Source: Salinicoccus sediminis (GTDB lineage: Bacteria > Bacillota > Bacilli > Staphylococcales > Salinicoccaceae). Taken from it: 64,000 bases of DNA. The position numbers were made by a program, and so were the translations under genes. This document shows, piece by piece, positions 45,249-53,948 of the stretch. The stretch covers positions 310,001 through 374,000 of the forward strand of contig NZ_LAYZ01000002.1 of assembly GCF_000986795.1 (NCBI RefSeq). The letters are read 5' to 3'. Every line of letters begins with the position of its first letter. Position 1 is the stretch's first letter. Below the pieces are notes generated by a model that had not been told where the DNA came from, ran no database searches, and worked only from the letters and a program-made list of their open reading frames with translations.

Positions 45249-46441
45249 AAACGGATATACTAATAATAGGTGCAGGGATCATTGGTCTCAGCACAGCATA
45301 TCACCTTTCAGAAAAATTCAAGGACAGAAAAATCATTGTTCTGGATAAGGAAGGTGAGGCGGCGAAGCATCAGACTGGACACAACAGTGGTGTAATCCAC
45401 TCAGGAATCTACTATAAACCAGGTTCATACAAGGCAAGGTTCGCACGCAATGGTTCCAAATCCATGATGGCATTCTGTGACAAACATAATATTGATTATG
45501 CACAATGCGGAAAGGTCATAGTCGCAACAGATGAAGAAGAGATACCGAGGATGAAGAAACTGTATGAGCGCGGGCTGGAGAACCACCTGGATGTCAAACT
45601 GCTGAACGGTTATGAAGTCCGGGAGATTGAGCCATTCGTGAATACAGTGGGTGGGATTCTTGTGAAAAATACCGGCATTGTGGATTTCAAAGCTGTGACG
45701 GAAAAATTCGGTGGATTATTCGAGCAAAACGACGGAGAGATACATTACAACACATCGGTTCAAAATATCACTGAAGAGAACGGAAAAATCACTGTATGTA
45801 CGGATGCCGTTCAGTATGAAACAGACTATCTGATAAATTGCGCCGGGCTGTACAGTGATAAACTGGCAAAAATGAGCGGTGTGGATACAGATGTGAAAAT
45901 CATACCTTTCAGAGGAGAGTATTTCAAACTGAATGAGAGTATTGAACACTATGTAAAAACATTGATCTATCCGGTCCCCAATCCGGAACTTCCATTTCTG
46001 GGAGTGCATTTCACCAATATGATAGGCGGGGGCGTCGATGTCGGGCCTAATGCGGTGCTCGGTTTCAGGAAAGAGGCATATAGAAAACTGGGGTTCCATT
46101 TTGAAGAAACTAAAGAAATACTCACTTTCCCCGGCCTTTATAAAATGGGTTTGAAGAATATAAAAGAGGCTGTGGGAGAATATTATCGTTCGTTCAACAG
46201 GAAAGCCTTCGTCAAAGAAGCGAAGAAACTGATTCCGTTACTGAAGGAAGAAGATATCGAACCAATGGAAGCGGGTGTGCGGGCGCAGGCGATGAAACCA
46301 GATGGCAGCATGCTGGATGACTTCCATTTTGAAGAAAATGCATGGAGTCTCCATGTACTGAATGCGCCCTCCCCTGCCGCAACATGTTCAATAGAGATAG
46401 GCAGGGAAATAGTGGAACGATTTGCAAAGAAAATACGGTGA
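45245..46441 (+). CDS. lhgO: L-2-hydroxyglutarate oxidase
   Basis: A 398-residue FAD enzyme of the LhgO/DAO family that oxidises L-2-hydroxyglutarate to 2-oxoglutarate, usually donating electrons to quinone. The FAD fold begins DILIIGAGIIGLSTAYHLSE. The family mark HQTGHNSGVIHSGIYYKPGS is near residue 45, and NCAGLYSDKLA and PFLGVHFTNMIGGGVDVGPN follow. The start is read as TTG 45245, overlapping the glcF stop as TTGA; no ATG fits. It closes the operon before a strong terminator. Together with GlcD/GlcF it would allow oxidation of both enantiomers. Confidence 0.93.
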   Translation: MKTDILIIGAGIIGLSTAYHLSEKFKDRKIIVLDKEGEAAKHQTGHNSGVIHSGIYYKPGSYKARFARNGSKSMMAFCDKHNIDYAQCGKVIVATDEEEIPRMKKLYERGLENHLDVKLLNGYEVREIEPFVNTVGGILVKNTGIVDFKAVTEKFGGLFEQNDGEIHYNTSVQNITEENGKITVCTDAVQYETDYLINCAGLYSDKLAKMSGVDTDVKIIPFRGEYFKLNESIEHYVKTLIYPVPNPELPFLGVHFTNMIGGGVDVGPNAVLGFRKEAYRKLGFHFEETKEILTFPGLYKMGLKNIKEAVGEYYRSFNRKAFVKEAKKLIPLLKEEDIEPMEAGVRAQAMKPDGSMLDDFHFEENAWSLHVLNAPSPAATCSIEIGREIVERFAKKIR

Positions 46442-46448
46442 ATTGCCC

Positions 46449-46479
46449 CGGAAGATGATGGTTTCATCTTCCGTTTTTT
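46449..46479 (+). terminator. Terminator after lhgO
   Basis: CGGAAGATGA (46449-46458) and TCATCTTCCG (46464-46473) form a 10-bp stem followed by six T residues, separating the operon from the GlcF paralogue. Confidence 0.93.
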
Positions 46480-46540
46480 ACTTACTTCATCATAATATTG
46501 TCTTTTGTCATAAAATGTTCGAAATTTCACTTAAAATAGT

Positions 46541-46570
46541 TTGATATTTAACCATTTTTCGGGGTATAAT
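46541..46570 (+). promoter_or_regulatory. Promoter of the cysteine-less GlcF paralogue
   Basis: TTGATA (46541-46546) and a perfect TATAAT (46565-46570) are 18 bases apart, about 110 bases upstream of the gene. This gives the gene its own transcript after the lhgO terminator. Confidence 0.7.
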
Positions 46571-46583
46571 GTAAGCGTATACA
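46570..46583 (+). promoter_or_regulatory. cre box 1 of the GlcF paralogue
   Basis: TGTAAGCGTATACA matches the cre consensus at 13 of 14 positions and overlaps the last base of the -10 element, so CcpA would cover the start site. Confidence 0.7.
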
Positions 46584-46644
46584 AAATGATGGTTTGCATT
46601 CAGTTAGGAGATATCCTCACTGGATAAAATTTTTTATCTTTTAA

Positions 46645-46658
46645 TGTAAACGCATTCA
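46645..46658 (+). promoter_or_regulatory. cre box 2 of the GlcF paralogue
   Basis: TGTAAACGCATTCA matches the cre consensus at 13 of 14 positions and lies in the leader, 20 bases before the start codon. It resembles the cre at 38862 upstream of the TAXI operon. Confidence 0.7.
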
Positions 46659-46677
46659 TCATGAAGGGGAGGAGTGT

Positions 46678-47349
46678 ATGAGACAAACTATTTCTGTGGG
46701 GTTATTTGAAGATCCTGTTTCAGAGCCGACGTTTTCCGAGATCAATGAACTGGTGATCAGGATTATGGAAGCGGGGAATGTACGGGTGACCAGCATGGAA
46801 TTCCCTGCGGAATTGAATGCGGAGAGGGACATGACGGGGGAATTTGATCTGACTCTGGAACTGGCCATGGAAAATATCAGGGTCTTTGAGGAGCATGACT
46901 TTGATTATATTGTGAATACAATCGGCGGCCCCGGCACCTCTCTGAAGGAATATGATAAATTATTTGTTCCGGGGACTGCCTGGTATGAACGTGCAAAACG
47001 GTTTACTGAGCGGGTCCGGGATATATCGGATATCATGAAGATGGCGAAGCTTGAATTCAAGCATGAAGTGGGGAGAAGAGCTGTATATCAGTCTCCTGAC
47101 CATCTTTCTGATATGGTGAAGGTGTTTGATGAACCCGTCAAGATCCTCAAGCAGATACCGGGTCTGGATTATATTGAAAAGAAGTATGAGGAAGACCGGG
47201 CAAAGCCGGATCTGGTGATTACCTCTCACCCTGTGTGGTGTGCCCAGATGCAGACGGACGTGAACCTGGATGGAATGAATGAACCGATTGAAGTGAAGCA
47301 TATAGTGGAAGTGGTCGCTGAATCCTGCGGCATCGCTTCGAACCAGTAA
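46678..47349 (+). CDS. Stand-alone GlcF-like CCG-domain paralogue lacking all cluster cysteines
   Basis: This 223-residue protein aligns without gaps to GlcF residues 178-341 and again from 381 to the end; by hand about half the positions agree, rising to roughly four in five around LAMENI...DFDYIVNTIGG...ERAKRF. Every cluster-type cysteine is replaced or lost: Cys189 to Pro13, Cys221-222 to Glu45-Leu46, Cys261 to Pro85, Cys317 to Asp141, Cys391 to Trp187. A 28-residue deletion removes Cys350-351. Only Cys188 and Cys217 remain. The N-terminal ferredoxin domains are absent. The frame is intact, with GGGGAGG before the ATG, its own promoter, two cre boxes and a terminator. It cannot be an electron carrier of the usual kind; a structural, competing or regulatory partner of GlcD/GlcF is possible. 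The function is unknown. Confidence 0.88.
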   Translation: MRQTISVGLFEDPVSEPTFSEINELVIRIMEAGNVRVTSMEFPAELNAERDMTGEFDLTLELAMENIRVFEEHDFDYIVNTIGGPGTSLKEYDKLFVPGTAWYERAKRFTERVRDISDIMKMAKLEFKHEVGRRAVYQSPDHLSDMVKVFDEPVKILKQIPGLDYIEKKYEEDRAKPDLVITSHPVWCAQMQTDVNLDGMNEPIEVKHIVEVVAESCGIASNQ

Positions 47350-47355
47350 TGTATG

Positions 47356-47385
47356 CCGGTGGACTGTAAAGAGTCCGCCGGTTTT
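47356..47385 (+). terminator. Terminator after the GlcF paralogue
   Basis: CCGGTGGACT (47356-47365) pairs with AGTCCGCCGG (47372-47381), with one mismatch or wobble, followed by TTTT. Confidence 0.85.
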
Positions 47386-47488
47386 CTTATGGTCAATGGA
47401 ACGGAAGGGCTGAAAAAGTTTAACATGGTCATTAACGGATATGAGTATTATATGCATATTTAATATAATTCAAAAAGGTGGTCTGATT

Positions 47489-48658
47489 ATGACTGTCAAA
47501 GATGACGTGGTGGATAATCACATTGAGCATATTATAAATTTCAGAAGGAGACTGCACCGGGAGCCCGAACTGAGTTTCGAGGAATTCCAGACGACTAATC
47601 TTATAGAAAACGGGCTTGAGGATACAAAAATAGAGTTCCACGAACTCAGTGAAAAAACGGGTCTCATAGGTGTGATGGAAAAGGACCCTTCCTTTGATTA
47701 CATCGGTGTGAGGGCGGATATGGATGCTCTTCCCGTGACGGAAATGACGGATCTTGACTTCAAATCGGAAAAGGACGGGGTGATGCATGCATGCGGCCAT
47801 GACATACACACAAGCATCGTCTACGGTTTTGCTAAAGTGATAAATGAAATGTACGACGATCTGAAGTACAATCTCGTTTTCATCTTCCAGCCGGCTGAAG
47901 AGATACTCGGCGGGGCGAAGTATATCAAGGATGAGCTTAAAAGGTTTGAAATTCCCGTCGATAAAATCGTCATGTTCCATACATGGCCGACCCTCGAGGA
48001 AGGTCTGATCGGGTACAGGGAGGAGGACATGATGGCCGGTTCGAACAGCTTTGATCTGAAACTGACGGCCAAAGGGGGCCATGCGGCCCATCCTGATACC
48101 ACGGCTGATCCGATCTACCTGGCTTCGAATATCATCCAGTTCATCCAGGGGATTGCGTCGAGATTCAACGATCCGGCAACACCGGTGGTCATTACAGTGG
48201 GGCGGATCAAGGCCGGAGAAAAGAATAATGTCATTCCCGATGAATGTTCATTCGGCGGATCGATACGCAGCTTTTCAGAAAAATCGATAAACCTTGCCAA
48301 GGAAATGATCGAGGAATATACGAAAGAGCTGACTGAGATGTCGGGTGCCGATTATGAAATCGAGTACAGCAGCTACTGCCCGCCGGTGATCAATAATCAG
48401 GAGCTCGTGGAGGATTTCATAAGCTGCGGGGATACTTCAGTGTTCCATGAGCTCGCAGAGCCTTCCATGGGTTCAGAGGACTTTGCTTTCTACATGCAGG
48501 ATTATGTGGGCGCGGCCTTCCGTGTCGGTACAAAGATGAAGAATGTGGAGGCAAGCGGATATTCGCTGCACAGCCCTGAAGTCGTCTTCTCGGAAACAAG
48601 CATAAAGACCGCCATCAATGCACTCGTCAATTTTGTGACAGAGGAACCGAAAGCCTGA
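47489..48658 (+). CDS. M20 family amidohydrolase (N-acyl amino acid/hippurate type)
   Basis: A 389-residue zinc hydrolase of the M20D group. Metal and catalytic motifs are GVRADMDALPV near residue 76, MHACGHDIHTS near residue 97 (with the cysteine and histidine ligands of this group), and QPAEEILGGAKYI with the glutamate pair. The dimerisation domain contains AKGGHAAHPDTTADPI. Such enzymes remove acyl groups from amino acids; the substrate is not predictable. The start is ATG 47489, eight bases after AAGGTGG; the frame extends to 47441 without a binding site. It is a single-gene unit. Confidence 0.92.
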   Translation: MTVKDDVVDNHIEHIINFRRRLHREPELSFEEFQTTNLIENGLEDTKIEFHELSEKTGLIGVMEKDPSFDYIGVRADMDALPVTEMTDLDFKSEKDGVMHACGHDIHTSIVYGFAKVINEMYDDLKYNLVFIFQPAEEILGGAKYIKDELKRFEIPVDKIVMFHTWPTLEEGLIGYREEDMMAGSNSFDLKLTAKGGHAAHPDTTADPIYLASNIIQFIQGIASRFNDPATPVVITVGRIKAGEKNNVIPDECSFGGSIRSFSEKSINLAKEMIEEYTKELTEMSGADYEIEYSSYCPPVINNQELVEDFISCGDTSVFHELAEPSMGSEDFAFYMQDYVGAAFRVGTKMKNVEASGYSLHSPEVVFSETSIKTAINALVNFVTEEPKA

Positions 48659-48680
48659 AGCCGGAGAAATCCGGCTTTTT
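48659..48680 (+). terminator. Terminator after the M20 amidohydrolase
   Basis: AGCCGGA (48659-48665), a GAAA tetraloop, TCCGGCT (48670-48676), then T residues, directly after the stop codon. Confidence 0.9.
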
Positions 48681-48751
48681 CCATCCTGTGTTCTTGTAAG
48701 TTGGCAGCACCTCCTATATATTGAAACTAGCAGAAAATGAAAGTGGGATAT

Positions 48752-49588
48752 ATGGTGGTCACTGTAGAAAAGGCTTTAAACAACAATGTTGTCATAGGCA
48801 CAGATGAATTTGAGGAAGTCGTCCTTATCGGCCGCGGCATCGGCTTCAATAAGAAAGCCGGGGACACCCTTGAGATAGATCAGGCTGAAAAAGTGTATAA
48901 ACTCGAAGGACAGCAGGATACGAGCAGATATCAGACACTCCTTACAATGGCGGATGAAACGCTGTTCCAGTCGACACTCGAAGCTATCGAGCTCATCGAC
49001 GATATGACGAGCGAGAAGATAAACAACCGCATCCTCCTTTCACTGACGGATCACCTGCTGTTTGCGATGAAGCGGATGGAGGAAGGGATGGAAATCTCCA
49101 ATCCGTTCGTCAATGAAACGAAGGCGCTCTATCCGAAGGAATACAAAATAGCTGAAGCGGTCGTGGATATGTTCAACCGGAAATACGGCATCCATCTGCC
49201 CGAGGCTGAAGTTGGCTTCATCGCACTGCATGTGCATTCGTCCATCTACAACCGTTCCGTCAGGGACATGAATATGCTGTCGGAAGTCGTGCACCAGGCC
49301 ATTACCATGATCGAGTACGGACTTGATACGAAGGTGGACCAGAGCTCCATCCAGTATGACCGTTTCGTCCGCCACATCAGCTTTTGTGTGCAGCGTGTAA
49401 TGAATGGTGAGAGTGTGCCTACACAGGAACATTTTGATTCCCTGTTGAAAGCGCAATATCCGGTGTGCTATAATATAGCAGTGAAAATAGTAAAGATGAT
49501 ACAGAACAAACTTCAGAGGAAAGTCTATGAATCTGAAGTTGTTTATTTGACAATGCATATACAACATTTCGAGCATTATTCTAAATAG
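48752..49588 (+). CDS. glcT: PtsG operon antiterminator (BglG family)
   Basis: A 278-residue RNA-binding antiterminator. The N-terminal CAT domain (about residues 1-55, KALNNNVVIGTDEFEEVVLI and GRGIGFNKKAGD) binds the RAT hairpin. Two PRD domains follow (about 65-165 and 170-278) with the phosphorylatable histidines in SLTDHLLFAMKR, IALHVHSSIYNRS and FVRHISFCVQR and near the end in TMHIQHFEH. PTS phosphorylation through EIIGlc would keep it inactive without glucose. I choose ATG 48752, five codons after ATG 48737, because GTGGGA precedes it and the CAT domain starts there. ptsG follows. Confidence 0.92.
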   Translation: MVVTVEKALNNNVVIGTDEFEEVVLIGRGIGFNKKAGDTLEIDQAEKVYKLEGQQDTSRYQTLLTMADETLFQSTLEAIELIDDMTSEKINNRILLSLTDHLLFAMKRMEEGMEISNPFVNETKALYPKEYKIAEAVVDMFNRKYGIHLPEAEVGFIALHVHSSIYNRSVRDMNMLSEVVHQAITMIEYGLDTKVDQSSIQYDRFVRHISFCVQRVMNGESVPTQEHFDSLLKAQYPVCYNIAVKIVKMIQNKLQRKVYESEVVYLTMHIQHFEHYSK

Positions 49589-49659
49589 ACGTGTTACCGC
49601 AAGGGCATGAGTTTATAGGAATGGTTTATTTAACTGTACCTGTATACTCATGCCTTTTT
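49589..49659 (+). promoter_or_regulatory. GlcT RAT element with overlapping terminator before ptsG
   Basis: The segment 49589-49612 (ACGTGTTACCGC, then AAGGGCATGAGT) resembles the ribonucleic antiterminator sequence known before Bacillus and staphylococcal ptsG. Its 3' part GGCATGAGT (49604-49612) also pairs with ACTCATGCC (49646-49654), which is followed by TTTTT, so the two structures exclude each other. GlcT binding would let transcription reach ptsG. Confidence 0.85.
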
Positions 49660-49700
49660 CTGTTGATTCTTTATAAATTGAAATTTTAGGGGGAAATATT

Positions 49701-51734
49701 ATGTTCAAGAAGCTTTTTGGCCAGCTTCAGCGCATCGGTAAGGCGCTCATGCTGCCGGTCGCGATATTGCCTGCTGCCGGTCTGATGCTCGGTATCGGTG
49801 CGGCAATGCAGACAGAAGCGATGATAGACTGGCTGCCTTTCCTTGAAGCGGGATGGCTTGTTGCCCTGTCCGATATGCTTCAGGCAGCGGGCGGCGTCGT
49901 CTTCGACAACCTGGCCCTGCTGTTTGCACTTGGTGTGGCCGTTGGCCTTGCCAAAGGTGACGGTGTTGCAGCGATTGCGGCATTCGTCGGTTATATGATC
50001 ATGAACGTGACGATGGGTCAGATCGCAGGTGTAACACCTGAAATGGCTGCAGATGACCCGGCATTCGCCACAGTACTCGGCGTGCCGACAATCCAGACGG
50101 GGGTGTTCGGCGGTATCATCATCGGTGTCATATCCGCCTGGGCGTATAACAAATACTACAACATCAATCTGCCGGCATTTTTGGGATTCTTTGCCGGGAA
50201 GCGTTTCGTGCCGATCGTTACGGCAGTATTCTCATTCCTGATCGGTCTCGGCATGTACATTGTTTGGCCGCCGATCCAGACTGGCCTTAACGAAGTTTCA
50301 TTGTGGCTGATGGAAGAAAACACGGCTATCGGCGTATTCGCATTCGGTATGATCAAACGGCTGCTCATTCCGTTCGGCCTGCACCACATATTCCATGCAC
50401 CGTTCTGGTTCGAGTTCGGTACATATACCGACGCTGCCGGCAATATAGTCCGCGGTGATTTGAACATCTTCTTTGCGCAGATACGTGACGGTGTAGAACT
50501 GACGGCAGGTAACTTCATGCAGGGTGAATTCCCGGTAATGATGTTCGGTCTGCCTGCAGCAGCTCTTGCGATGTACCATGCAGCCAAACCGCAGCATAAG
50601 AAATATGTTGCAGGTATCATGGCTTCCGGTGCACTGACAAGTTTCCTGACAGGTATTACAGAACCACTCGAGTTCTCATTCCTGTTCGTAGCACCGGTAC
50701 TTTATGTCGTGCACGCATTGCTCGACGGACTCAGCTTCCTGATTCTGTACCTTCTGGACCTTAACCTTGGCTATACATTCTCAGGCGGCTTCATCGACTT
50801 CTTCCTCTTCGGTATTCTGCAGAACAGAACCGAATGGTGGTGGGTCATCATAGTCGGTGCGGTCTATGCGGTTGTCTACTATGTACTCTTCCGCGTACTG
50901 ATCAAAGTGATGAATCTGAAAACACCTGGACGCGAAGATGAGGAAAGAACAGCAGCTTCATCCAATGTACAGGAGCTTCCTTTCAATGTCCTTACAGCGA
51001 TGGGCGGTAAGGAAAATATTAAACATCTTGACGCATGTATCACACGCCTCCGTGTTGAAGTGGCGGATACGGGTTCTGTAAACGAAGCGGAACTGAAAGC
51101 ACTCGGAGCCTCCGGTGTGATGAAAGTCGGCAACAACATGCAGGCGATCTTCGGTCCTAAATCCGACCAGATCAAGCATGATATGCAGCAGATCATGGAC
51201 GGCGTGATCACTTCGCCTGAAGAAACGACGGTAACAGAAGATGATGAGAGTGTAAGTGAAGCGACATCACAGATCATGACGGATGAAAATAAAGACATCT
51301 TTTCTCCAATCGAAGGAGAAGCTGTCGATCTTGCAGAAGTACCGGATCAGGTCTTCAGTGAGAAAATGATGGGGGACGGCATCGCAATCAAACCGATTGA
51401 CGGTACGGTAAGAGCTCCGTTCGACGGTGAAGTGGTTACTGACTTCCCGACCAAGCACGCCCTCGGGCTTGTCAATGAAGGCGGATTGGAACTCCTCATC
51501 CACTTCGGACTCGATACAGTGAACCTTAAGGGCGAAGGTTTCGATCTGAAGGTTGCAGCAGGAGACAAGATTAAAAAAGGTGACGTTCTGATGGAAGTGG
51601 ACCTTGAATATATCAGGGAAAATGCCAAGAGCGACATCACACCAATCATCATCACGGGACCGGCAGGCACGGAAATCGCAGCAAGAGAAAACGGCGCCGT
51701 TTCAAATGATGATGTAGTAATCAATATTAAATAA
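49701..51734 (+). CDS. ptsG: PTS glucose transporter, EIICBA
   Basis: A 677-residue fused glucose permease. The EIIC domain fills about residues 1-400 with ten helices and the signature [20 protein letters not shown]. The EIIB domain (about 420-500) has its phospho-cysteine in [12 protein letters not shown]. The EIIA domain (about 520-677) has [20 protein letters not shown] and the active histidine in [19 protein letters not shown]. It imports and phosphorylates glucose. The EIIA domain might also phosphorylate the EIIA-less MurP. AGGGGG precedes the ATG. Expression is expected to be controlled by GlcT. Confidence 0.97.
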   Translation: MFKKLFGQLQRIGKALMLPVAILPAAGLMLGIGAAMQTEAMIDWLPFLEAGWLVALSDMLQAAGGVVFDNLALLFALGVAVGLAKGDGVAAIAAFVGYMIMNVTMGQIAGVTPEMAADDPAFATVLGVPTIQTGVFGGIIIGVISAWAYNKYYNINLPAFLGFFAGKRFVPIVTAVFSFLIGLGMYIVWPPIQTGLNEVSLWLMEENTAIGVFAFGMIKRLLIPFGLHHIFHAPFWFEFGTYTDAAGNIVRGDLNIFFAQIRDGVELTAGNFMQGEFPVMMFGLPAAALAMYHAAKPQHKKYVAGIMASGALTSFLTGITEPLEFSFLFVAPVLYVVHALLDGLSFLILYLLDLNLGYTFSGGFIDFFLFGILQNRTEWWWVIIVGAVYAVVYYVLFRVLIKVMNLKTPGREDEERTAASSNVQELPFNVLTAMGGKENIKHLDACITRLRVEVADTGSVNEAELKALGASGVMKVGNNMQAIFGPKSDQIKHDMQQIMDGVITSPEETTVTEDDESVSEATSQIMTDENKDIFSPIEGEAVDLAEVPDQVFSEKMMGDGIAIKPIDGTVRAPFDGEVVTDFPTKHALGLVNEGGLELLIHFGLDTVNLKGEGFDLKVAAGDKIKKGDVLMEVDLEYIRENAKSDITPIIITGPAGTEIAARENGAVSNDDVVINIK

Positions 51735-51746
51735 GTTTCATGGAAG

Positions 51747-51781
51747 CACATCCGGATCAATATTGTATCCGGGTGTGTTTT
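51747..51781 (+). terminator. Terminator after ptsG
   Basis: CACATCCGGAT (51747-51757) pairs with ATCCGGGTGTG (51767-51777), with one G-U pair, followed by TTTTG. Confidence 0.88.
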
Positions 51782-51800
51782 GTTATTTGTTGTAACTCTG

Positions 51801-51810
51801 TGAGCGCTCA
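51801..51810. promoter_or_regulatory. Palindrome before the S9 peptidase gene
   Basis: TGAGCGCTCA is a perfect 10-base palindrome 50 bases before the start codon. It resembles LacI-type half-sites more than a good cre box (about 10 of 14 matches). Confidence 0.25.
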
Positions 51811-51860
51811 ACTAAAATTGAAGGTGTAAATATTCTTTTTTATGAAAAGGGGATGCAGCG

Positions 51861-53645
51861 ATGATCGAATTTCCGAAACCGGCCGTTGAGCAATACTTTA
51901 CGTCATATAACATCAGCAATTTCAGCGTAAGTCCGTATGGTGAGAAGATTTTTTTCAGTACAAACATGAATGGCAAAGTAAATATATGGGCGATGGATAC
52001 AGTGGGCAGATACCCTTATTTATTTGCTGAAAAGAATGAAGATACAAATTTTGTAAAGTATGATCCCGAAGGCAGGTTTGTCCTTGCGGGATATGACAAT
52101 GATGGAGACGAGAATTATCAGATCTATGCGATTGCTCCGGATGGCGGGGTTCCGCAGCCGCTGATAACGGGTGAAGAGGGGGAGAAGTATTATTTCGCGA
52201 AACTCTCCGGAGACGGCAACAGAATATACTACAACACTTCAAAAGGGAATGAGAGTTATCTGAATTCCAAAGTTTACGACCTGGAAACAAAAAGTCATAC
52301 CCTGCTTTTTGAGGGGGATGATGCGGCGACGTATATCGAGGATATTTCGCCGGATGACAGGCACATTGTCTATTTGAAGATGTACGCAAACACATATATG
52401 CTCGGCATGATCCAGTCGGGGGAAGAGTATGAATATATCACTCCTGACAGGAATGCAGTCCATACGGTGTGGGATATCAGCTTCATCAATGATGATGAAG
52501 TCTGGTTCGCAACGAATTATGACAGTGAGTATTCCTATCTGGCAAAGTATAGTCTGACGGAAAAGCAATTCCGCAAAGTGATGGATTTTGGTGATGAATC
52601 TGTCACTTCTGTGACGTTCAGCAAAGAGCAGAACAGGCTGTATCTCGTCACTGAAAAAGGGGTGACGGACAAGCTTTATTATTATGATCTGAATGCACAG
52701 ACGAGCGAGGCGATTTCAATACCGTTTGAATCCATCGATCAGCTTGAGACAGCACAGACGGGGGATGTTTTCGTACTGGCCAGAAGTGCCGTTTCCCCGT
52801 TCAACATTTGGAAATACGACGGGGATTCATGGGAACAGCTGACGGAGAATAAAGTTCTGGGTGTCACAGAAGAGGATATGGTGGACCCTGAAATCGTGAA
52901 TTATGAATCATATGACGGTCTCGCGATTGAGGCGCTGCTGTTCAGGGCGAAGGAGGAGAACAGCAACGGCTGTACGATCTTCTGGCCGCATGGCGGGCCT
53001 CAGGCCGCAGAGCGGAAGTTCTACCGCGCAATGTTCCAGATGCTGCTCAACAGAGGATACAATATCTTCTGTCCGAACTTCAGGGGCAGCACCGGCTACG
53101 GGGCAAGTTTCGTGAAGATGGTGGAACAGGACTGGGGCGAAGGTCCGAGGCTGGACAACGTCGAAGGCATAAAATGGCTTTTTGATGAGGGGATTTCCTC
53201 GCCGGAAAAACTGTTTCTTGTCGGCGGCAGCTATGGCGGCTATATGGCATTGCTGCTGCACGGCAGGCATCCTGAATATTTCAAAGCCGTAGTGGACATA
53301 TTCGGTGTGTCGGATCTGTTCACTTTCTATAATTCAGTGCCTGAGCACTGGAAACCGATCATGGAGAGATGGGTCGGTGATCCCGAGCGCGATATAAAGA
53401 AATTCACGGAAGATTCGCCGGTGACCTACCTTGACTCCATGACAAAACCCATGCTCGTCATCCAGGGCGCGAAGGATCCGAGGGTGGTCAAAGAAGAATC
53501 GGATCAGATTGTCAAAAAGCTGCAGAACGCCGGCAGGGAAGTGGAATACCTGGTGCTTGACGATGAAGGGCACGGATTCTCCAAAAAAGAGAATGAGATA
53601 AAGGTCTATGAGACCATGCTCGAATTTCTTGATAAACATCAATGA
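51861..53645 (+). CDS. S9 family prolyl oligopeptidase-type peptidase
   Basis: A 594-residue cytoplasmic serine peptidase. The N-terminal half is a beta-propeller built from repeats such as VSPYGEKIFFSTNMNGKVNI and YDPEGRFVLAGYDNDGDENY. The C-terminal alpha/beta hydrolase domain begins near residue 340 and has Ser457 in GGSYGGYMALL, the aspartate in VIQGAKDPRVV and the histidine in DDEGHGFSKKEN. No signal peptide is seen. It likely trims short peptides, as acylaminoacyl- or dipeptidyl-type enzymes do. AAAAGGGG precedes the ATG. It is transcribed alone, or with the small gene 69 bases downstream. Confidence 0.93.
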   Translation: MIEFPKPAVEQYFTSYNISNFSVSPYGEKIFFSTNMNGKVNIWAMDTVGRYPYLFAEKNEDTNFVKYDPEGRFVLAGYDNDGDENYQIYAIAPDGGVPQPLITGEEGEKYYFAKLSGDGNRIYYNTSKGNESYLNSKVYDLETKSHTLLFEGDDAATYIEDISPDDRHIVYLKMYANTYMLGMIQSGEEYEYITPDRNAVHTVWDISFINDDEVWFATNYDSEYSYLAKYSLTEKQFRKVMDFGDESVTSVTFSKEQNRLYLVTEKGVTDKLYYYDLNAQTSEAISIPFESIDQLETAQTGDVFVLARSAVSPFNIWKYDGDSWEQLTENKVLGVTEEDMVDPEIVNYESYDGLAIEALLFRAKEENSNGCTIFWPHGGPQAAERKFYRAMFQMLLNRGYNIFCPNFRGSTGYGASFVKMVEQDWGEGPRLDNVEGIKWLFDEGISSPEKLFLVGGSYGGYMALLLHGRHPEYFKAVVDIFGVSDLFTFYNSVPEHWKPIMERWVGDPERDIKKFTEDSPVTYLDSMTKPMLVIQGAKDPRVVKEESDQIVKKLQNAGREVEYLVLDDEGHGFSKKENEIKVYETMLEFLDKHQ

Positions 53646-53714
53646 AATGAAACTAATTCAAGAAAATCAGGGTATAGAGGACTGAGATAGAATATTCTTA
53701 CAGGAGGCGATGCC

Positions 53715-53894
53715 ATGCAACGGGATTCTGAATGGAATATTACGCGGCGCGAACTGGACAGGGAAGCGGAAAAATCGCCGGAGGAGCAGGAGGCATGGAA
53801 GAAAGATGCCTGGTACTCGGTCATGTTTGAAGCATTCCTGGGGACGGTCGGTCTGGTATTCAGGGCTATACGCAGCATATTCAGTGCAATATGA
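53715..53894 (+). CDS. Small hypothetical protein (59 residues)
   Basis: The frame from ATG 53715 has an ideal AGGAGG seven bases upstream and ends at TGA 53892-53894. The product starts with a charged, helix-prone part (MQRDSEWNITRRELDREAEK, then SPEEQEAWKKDAW). It ends with a hydrophobic part, YSVMFEAFLGTVGLVFRAIR, followed by SIFSAI, which could be an amphipathic or short membrane helix. I recognise no family. A longer frame from 53710 in another phase lacks a suitable binding site. Its terminator follows at 53949. Expression is likely from the signals; the role is unknown, perhaps a membrane-associated small protein. Confidence 0.65.
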   Translation: MQRDSEWNITRRELDREAEKSPEEQEAWKKDAWYSVMFEAFLGTVGLVFRAIRSIFSAI

Positions 53895-53948
53895 TCATCC
53901 GGCATCGCCGGGTTCATTTGTGGAAAAAGCAAATGTAAGAAATGATTT

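Noticed and set aside
51801-51810. cre box before the S9 peptidase
   Set aside because: Only about 10 of 14 positions match the cre consensus, so it is kept as a low-confidence palindrome only.
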